DNA from: Methylomusa anaerophila
GTDB taxonomy: Bacteria; Bacillota; Negativicutes; Sporomusales; Sporomusaceae
DNA length: 64,000 nt
NCBI RefSeq assembly: GCF_003966895.1
Contig: NZ_AP018449.1
Location: 255,424 to 319,423, forward strand
Reading direction: 5' to 3'
The notes below the pieces were generated by a model. That model made no database searches and had not been told where the DNA came from. It saw nothing but the letters and a program-made list of their open reading frames with translations. Position numbers and translations under genes: made by a program. Numbering within the stretch: position 1 is the stretch's first letter; each line of letters begins with the position of its first letter. Below are positions 60,602-64,000 of the stretch, piece after piece.

Positions 60602-61795
60602 TTAAGCGGTTTTCTCTTGAAACACCGGTAATAATTCATCTTCGATTTTATAAATATCATGGCACAAAGTGGTTGGAGCCGCTGAGCAGTCGTATAGTTG
60701 ATCATAAGTGAAACCGGCCTTTCTGAAGATTGCGGCAACTTTCCTGGCCAGATCGAAATGCCACTCGGGCTCGGGCGAACGGTGACCCTCCAGGGCGGAA
60801 CCGGGATTGGGACACCAAGCTCCGGCAAAGCAGGCCACTCCTTTGGCGGCAAGGTATTCGATACCTTCCAGGGTTGATTGTTTGGGCTCAATTCCGGCTA
60901 CAATATTCGACCTTACCCGCCCATGACCAAAAACCTCCACGGCATATTCAAGCGCCATGCGCCAGTGATCCCAGCCGCCACATTGGGCTTCTTTCCCCGG
61001 GCAAATGCTCTTAAAGATATTCTTATCCCAAATCTCAATGTTCATGGCTATGGTCCGATAGCCCGCTTCCTTGTACCTGTCGATGACGTCAAGATCTAAA
61101 GGAGCTCCAATAACCCCTGTGCCGTTAAAGTCGGCCAGACCGGTGTGCTCCCTAATGGCCTCCGCTACATCTATATAGTAGTCCACTTCTCTGCGCTCGG
61201 GTATAAAGCCGCCGGAAATAGTGATGTGCCTGGCTCCTTCGTTGTAGGCGGCAGCGGCGGTCTCGCCAATTTGCTTCGGACTCTTCCAAAAAATCCCTTG
61301 TTTTTCGGCATAAGTATCTTTGGTGGCATTAATGTTGCAATACAGGCAGTCCTGGCCTTTTTCTTTCAGGGAGCATTCATTACTGTAGGCAACAAAGATA
61401 GCGCCTTCCCTATTGTACGTAGCCACCTGGGACATTTCCGCACCGTCGGATGTTTTTAAGTTATAGTACTTGGGACGTTTTAAAAACTCAGTTGGGAAAA
61501 GTTCCTGGCCATTATGAGTCAGGTAATATTTCCCATCATCATAATGAATTGCGTATGGGGACCGGGTATCCCACCGGAAAGCCAGCTTTAACCCGCCGGG
61601 AGAAGTAAACCCAACGGGAAAATCGATTCCAACATGAGGGTGATGGTCCATTTCAAACAAGACATGAACCTGCTCCTGATACTTACCACCTAAATCAAGA
61701 TTTTGAAAAATCATCGGGTTGACATTGACGCCCTCAACAAACAGGGCGTTTTTAATTTCCAATTCTTTGTAAAGTTGCTTTTTCAGGTCGCTCAT
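60602..61795 (-). CDS. Radical-SAM protein with CX8CX2C cluster motif, paralogue 3
   Basis: The ATG at 61795 has GGAGG seven bases upstream; the one at 61801 is too close. Cluster motif CSLKEKGQDCLYC near residues 141-153. LFVEGVNVNPM, GGFIPERREVDYYIDVAEAI, NIEIWDKNIFKSICPGKE and CFAGAWCPNPGSALEGHR match paralogue 2 closely. About 397 residues. It follows the binding protein of system 3 by 95 nt, the same radical-SAM/SsuA pairing as at 51 kb. Confidence 0.78.
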   Translation of the reverse strand: MSDLKKQLYKELEIKNALFVEGVNVNPMIFQNLDLGGKYQEQVHVLFEMDHHPHVGIDFPVGFTSPGGLKLAFRWDTRSPYAIHYDDGKYYLTHNGQELFPTEFLKRPKYYNLKTSDGAEMSQVATYNREGAIFVAYSNECSLKEKGQDCLYCNINATKDTYAEKQGIFWKSPKQIGETAAAAYNEGARHITISGGFIPERREVDYYIDVAEAIREHTGLADFNGTGVIGAPLDLDVIDRYKEAGYRTIAMNIEIWDKNIFKSICPGKEAQCGGWDHWRMALEYAVEVFGHGRVRSNIVAGIEPKQSTLEGIEYLAAKGVACFAGAWCPNPGSALEGHRSPEPEWHFDLARKVAAIFRKAGFTYDQLYDCSAAPTTLCHDIYKIEDELLPVFQEKTA

Positions 61796-61889
61796 TTTCA
61801 TTCCTCCCTAATTTAATCTCCCTAATTAATATCTTCTGCTGACCGGGTTCTCAACTTTTCTGACCAAGTCGGCAGCTTCTTCTTGTTTA

Positions 61890-62924
61890 TCATTTCGCCG
61901 GATCATAGGCTAATTTCTGCGGGAAAGTCTGTTGCAAGGGGTCAACCACTATTTTGTCTTTCAATTCAAAGCCACCTTTAATCAGCTTGTTTTTGATCGC
62001 ATATTCATAAACGTCTTTCAACTGGGCAACGTCTTCGGCAGTTAACCGGATTTCGTTGGTAATATCTTTAATATCCCTGGCTACGGCCTCTTTAGGCAGC
62101 TTTACAGCTTTAAAGGCAATTTCACCTGTCTCTTCCGGGTGTTCGTTAATCCATTGGGAAGCTTCATCAAGGGCCAGAAGAATTCGTTTGGCTGCTTCCG
62201 GTTTTTCTTTTAACAGTTTTTCTTTGACTACCAGGAAGCCCCGTGCTTCGAAGGGAATGTCGGCCTGTGAACCTATAATCCTGGCTCCCGGGACCTTTAC
62301 AGCTTTATCTAGCCAGGTGCCGCTAAAGAAGGCAAGGTTGATGTCTCCCCGGTCAAAGGCAGCGAATATTTCCGCCGCCGAAGTCAAGCCGACACGATTT
62401 ACCTCCCCTTCTTTATATCCATTTTTGTCCAAATACCTGGAGACGATGTACTCCTGCACAGTAGCTTTAGAAACACCGAAATTTTTGCCTTTTATGTCCT
62501 GGGGGGAATTAATGCCATCCCGGGCGACAACTTTTGTTTTATCAGCTTTACCTGTCTGGATAAAGCTGATGATCCGCAGGTCGCCGGTGTTGAATCTGGA
62601 CAGAGCGGCAAAGTCCATTGCTTCGCCTACGTCCACCTGATCGGCCAGCGCCGCGTTTAAAGTATCAATACCAAAAGAATAAGTACTTATCTGCGGTTCT
62701 ATGCCATGTTTCGCAAAAAAACCTTTTTCCCTGGCCACATGGAACTGCAGGCTAAAGGTACCTGCGTCCACCCCGAACCGCACAGGTATTGGCTTTTGAT
62801 CAACAGATTTTCCGGATGCATTCTTATCGGCGGTTTGGCTCCCACAACCGGCAAGGATAATCGTTAACAGCGTAATTAACAGTAAGCTTAATAATTTGCT
62901 TTTCAATTTGCTTTTTTGTTTCAT
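61890..62924 (-). CDS. Substrate-binding lipoprotein (SsuA/TauA-like), system 3
   Basis: 344 residues, lipobox TIILAGC. VRFGVDAGTFSLQFHVAREKGFFAKHGIEPQ is of the NMT1/SsuA type, split here by position 60. DRGDINLAFFSGTWLDKA is the specificity-region counterpart of the system 2 proteins, from which it is clearly diverged. RBS GGGAG. It works with the permease encoded 66 nt upstream. Confidence 0.84.
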   Translation of the reverse strand: MKQKSKLKSKLLSLLLITLLTIILAGCGSQTADKNASGKSVDQKPIPVRFGVDAGTFSLQFHVAREKGFFAKHGIEPQISTYSFGIDTLNAALADQVDVGEAMDFAALSRFNTGDLRIISFIQTGKADKTKVVARDGINSPQDIKGKNFGVSKATVQEYIVSRYLDKNGYKEGEVNRVGLTSAAEIFAAFDRGDINLAFFSGTWLDKAVKVPGARIIGSQADIPFEARGFLVVKEKLLKEKPEAAKRILLALDEASQWINEHPEETGEIAFKAVKLPKEAVARDIKDITNEIRLTAEDVAQLKDVYEYAIKNKLIKGGFELKDKIVVDPLQQTFPQKLAYDPAK

Positions 62925-62990
62925 TAACTCAGCTCCCGCCCCGTACTTTGTATTTTTTAATTTCCCAATATATCCATTTGTTTAGCGAAT

Positions 62991-63773
62991 TCACTTGCCG
63001 CCAAAACGATTTTCAGTTGTGATGCCGTATCTTCCCAAAGCTTGGGCGCTAATGACCCGGATAAGCTTATCGGTAAAGAACCCCATCAGCCCCAGGGATA
63101 TCAAGCCGATAAATACCCAGTCGGTTTTAAAATAGAGCCGTGACGTCCAGATCAGGTAACCGATGCCTTCGTTGGCCGCAATCATTTCCGCGCCCACAAT
63201 TGCCATAAAAGAGTTTCCCATGGCCAGCCTTACACCGGTGAAGATATAAGGAATTGTAGCCGGAATAACAACATGGAAGAAAATTTGAGTCTCCGAAGCC
63301 CCAAGGCTTCTGGCAGCCCTGATTTTTTCTTCATCCAGGGCCAGCACACCTGATGCCGTATTTAGCATGACAATAAACGATGTACCGTACATGATAAGGA
63401 TCAGTTTCGATTCCTCGCCGATGCCAAACCACAAAACAAATAAAGTAATGAAGGCAATTGAGGGAATAAAACGGAAAAAGTTAAGATATGGATCAATCAA
63501 CTGGCGAAAAATCTTAACATGGCCTATGAGTAAACCAATAGGCGCTCCCCATAAGCTTCCTAGCAGCCATCCGGCTAAAACCCGGCGCAAACTAACAAGA
63601 ACGAAGTTTAACCAGGAGCCATCGGCAAGTAATTCCATTAATCCGTGCACAACGTCCAGAGGACCAGGCAGAAAATCAGGCTTGCCAAATGTAAGCGAAG
63701 CAAGCTGCCAGATACCGATTGCAGCCAGCCAGGACGCAACACCGATTTTGAGTAAATATTGTATGAAATTCAT
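62991..63773 (-). CDS. ABC permease (SsuC-like), system 3
   Basis: 260 residues, six membrane segments, EAA loop RAARSLGASETQIFFHVVIPATIPYI. The start ATG follows GGTGGAGG. It follows the ATPase gene by 24 nt, so the order is ATPase, permease, binding protein, radical-SAM. Confidence 0.85.
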   Translation of the reverse strand: MNFIQYLLKIGVASWLAAIGIWQLASLTFGKPDFLPGPLDVVHGLMELLADGSWLNFVLVSLRRVLAGWLLGSLWGAPIGLLIGHVKIFRQLIDPYLNFFRFIPSIAFITLFVLWFGIGEESKLILIMYGTSFIVMLNTASGVLALDEEKIRAARSLGASETQIFFHVVIPATIPYIFTGVRLAMGNSFMAIVGAEMIAANEGIGYLIWTSRLYFKTDWVFIGLISLGLMGFFTDKLIRVISAQALGRYGITTENRFGGK

Positions 63774-63797
63774 GAACCTCCACCTTTAACTGCCGAT

Positions 63798-64000
63798 TTA
63801 AACAACTAACTTTTCTTGATTCTCACATACTGATATTTCTTCGAAAAAGTTGGCTGCAATTTTCTTATAAAGATCATTGAACTCCCTGGCGGTTATGTCT
63901 CTGGGATAAGGAAGTTTTACTTCATGAATTTTATAAATTGTGGCATCCGGGGACTTGGACATAATGCCAATTCGCTGACCAAGCAGTATTGCTTCCTGGA
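63798..64000 (-). CDS. ABC transporter ATPase (SsuB-like), system 3, C-terminal part
   Basis: The frame enters from the right edge and ends at 63798: EAILLGQRIGIMSKSPDATI, then YKIHEVKLPYPRDITAREF. This is the region after the H-loop in SsuB/TauB ATPases (D-x-AV/I-x-LGDRI-x-VMS). The catalytic half lies outside the window. Confidence 0.75.
   Translation of the reverse strand, partial: QEAILLGQRIGIMSKSPDATIYKIHEVKLPYPRDITAREFNDLYKKIAANFFEEISVCENQEKLVV

Overview
The window looks like part of the chromosome of a diderm Firmicute of the Negativicutes (Sporomusa/Pelosinus-like). The evidence is a porin with an N-terminal S-layer-homology domain, a tripartite RND/TolC efflux system that needs an outer membrane, Firmicute-type ribosome binding sites and promoters, and anaerobic metabolism (DMSO-reductase-type molybdoenzyme, nitrogenase-like proteins, many radical-SAM enzymes). 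This placement is inferred. Almost every gene lies on the minus strand. I found no rRNA, tRNA or CRISPR.

Layout: 1-5.8 kb is an AT-rich, probably acquired biosynthetic cluster (two ABC-2 permeases, an amino acid:carrier-protein-ligase-like protein, a nucleotidyltransferase, a PatB-like PLP enzyme, a BtrH-like protein). 6.2-7.9 kb is a scrap zone of mobile-element and helicase fragments. 7.9-13.4 kb holds a CYTH protein and a dmsAB/torD-like operon. 13.8-16 kb has NUDIX and methyltransferase genes. 16.2-18.4 kb is the SLH porin with a long leader holding two copies of a 135-bp repeat. 18.4-23.4 kb is an ABC ATPase plus a nitrogenase-like pair (NifK-like, NifD-like) with a UroD/MtaA-type methyltransferase. 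23.8-34 kb is a copper/silver-type efflux locus with its two-component system. 34-49.5 kb holds NifH-like and NifB-like genes, Met/Cys enzymes (aminotransferase, FAD-linked hydroxyacid oxidase, PatB-like C-S lyase, MetY-like sulfhydrylase), sulfonate/taurine-type ABC transporters and radical-SAM genes. 50-64 kb carries more transporters, two more radical-SAM paralogues, a second nitrogenase-like pair, a Crp/Fnr regulator and several decayed genes.

The most striking signal is a short RNA attenuator found 15 times, always on the minus strand. Each has a conserved CUGA (or CUGG), a small hairpin, then AGG running straight into an intrinsic terminator. The bases before CUGA can pair with the AGG-side bases, so the upstream part can form an antiterminator that breaks the terminator. 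The outer helix covaries between copies, and most copies sit behind a near-consensus TTGACA/TATAAT promoter. They precede the NifH-like, NifB-like, both NifDK-like, MetY-like, dms, transporter, Crp, porin, CYTH and biosynthetic transcription units. I do not recognise the family.

Working model (inference): the window is an organosulfur-scavenging island. Several SsuABC-like systems import sulfur compounds. Two nitrogenase-like reductases, served by one NifH and one NifB (as in the methylthio-alkane reductases), radical-SAM enzymes and a corrinoid-type methyltransferase attack C-S bonds. MetY-like and PatB-like enzymes return sulfur to methionine and cysteine metabolism. The shared attenuator would switch the set on. 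A separate copper-type regulon is marked by TATGAA repeats phased at exactly 11 bp upstream of four transcription starts.
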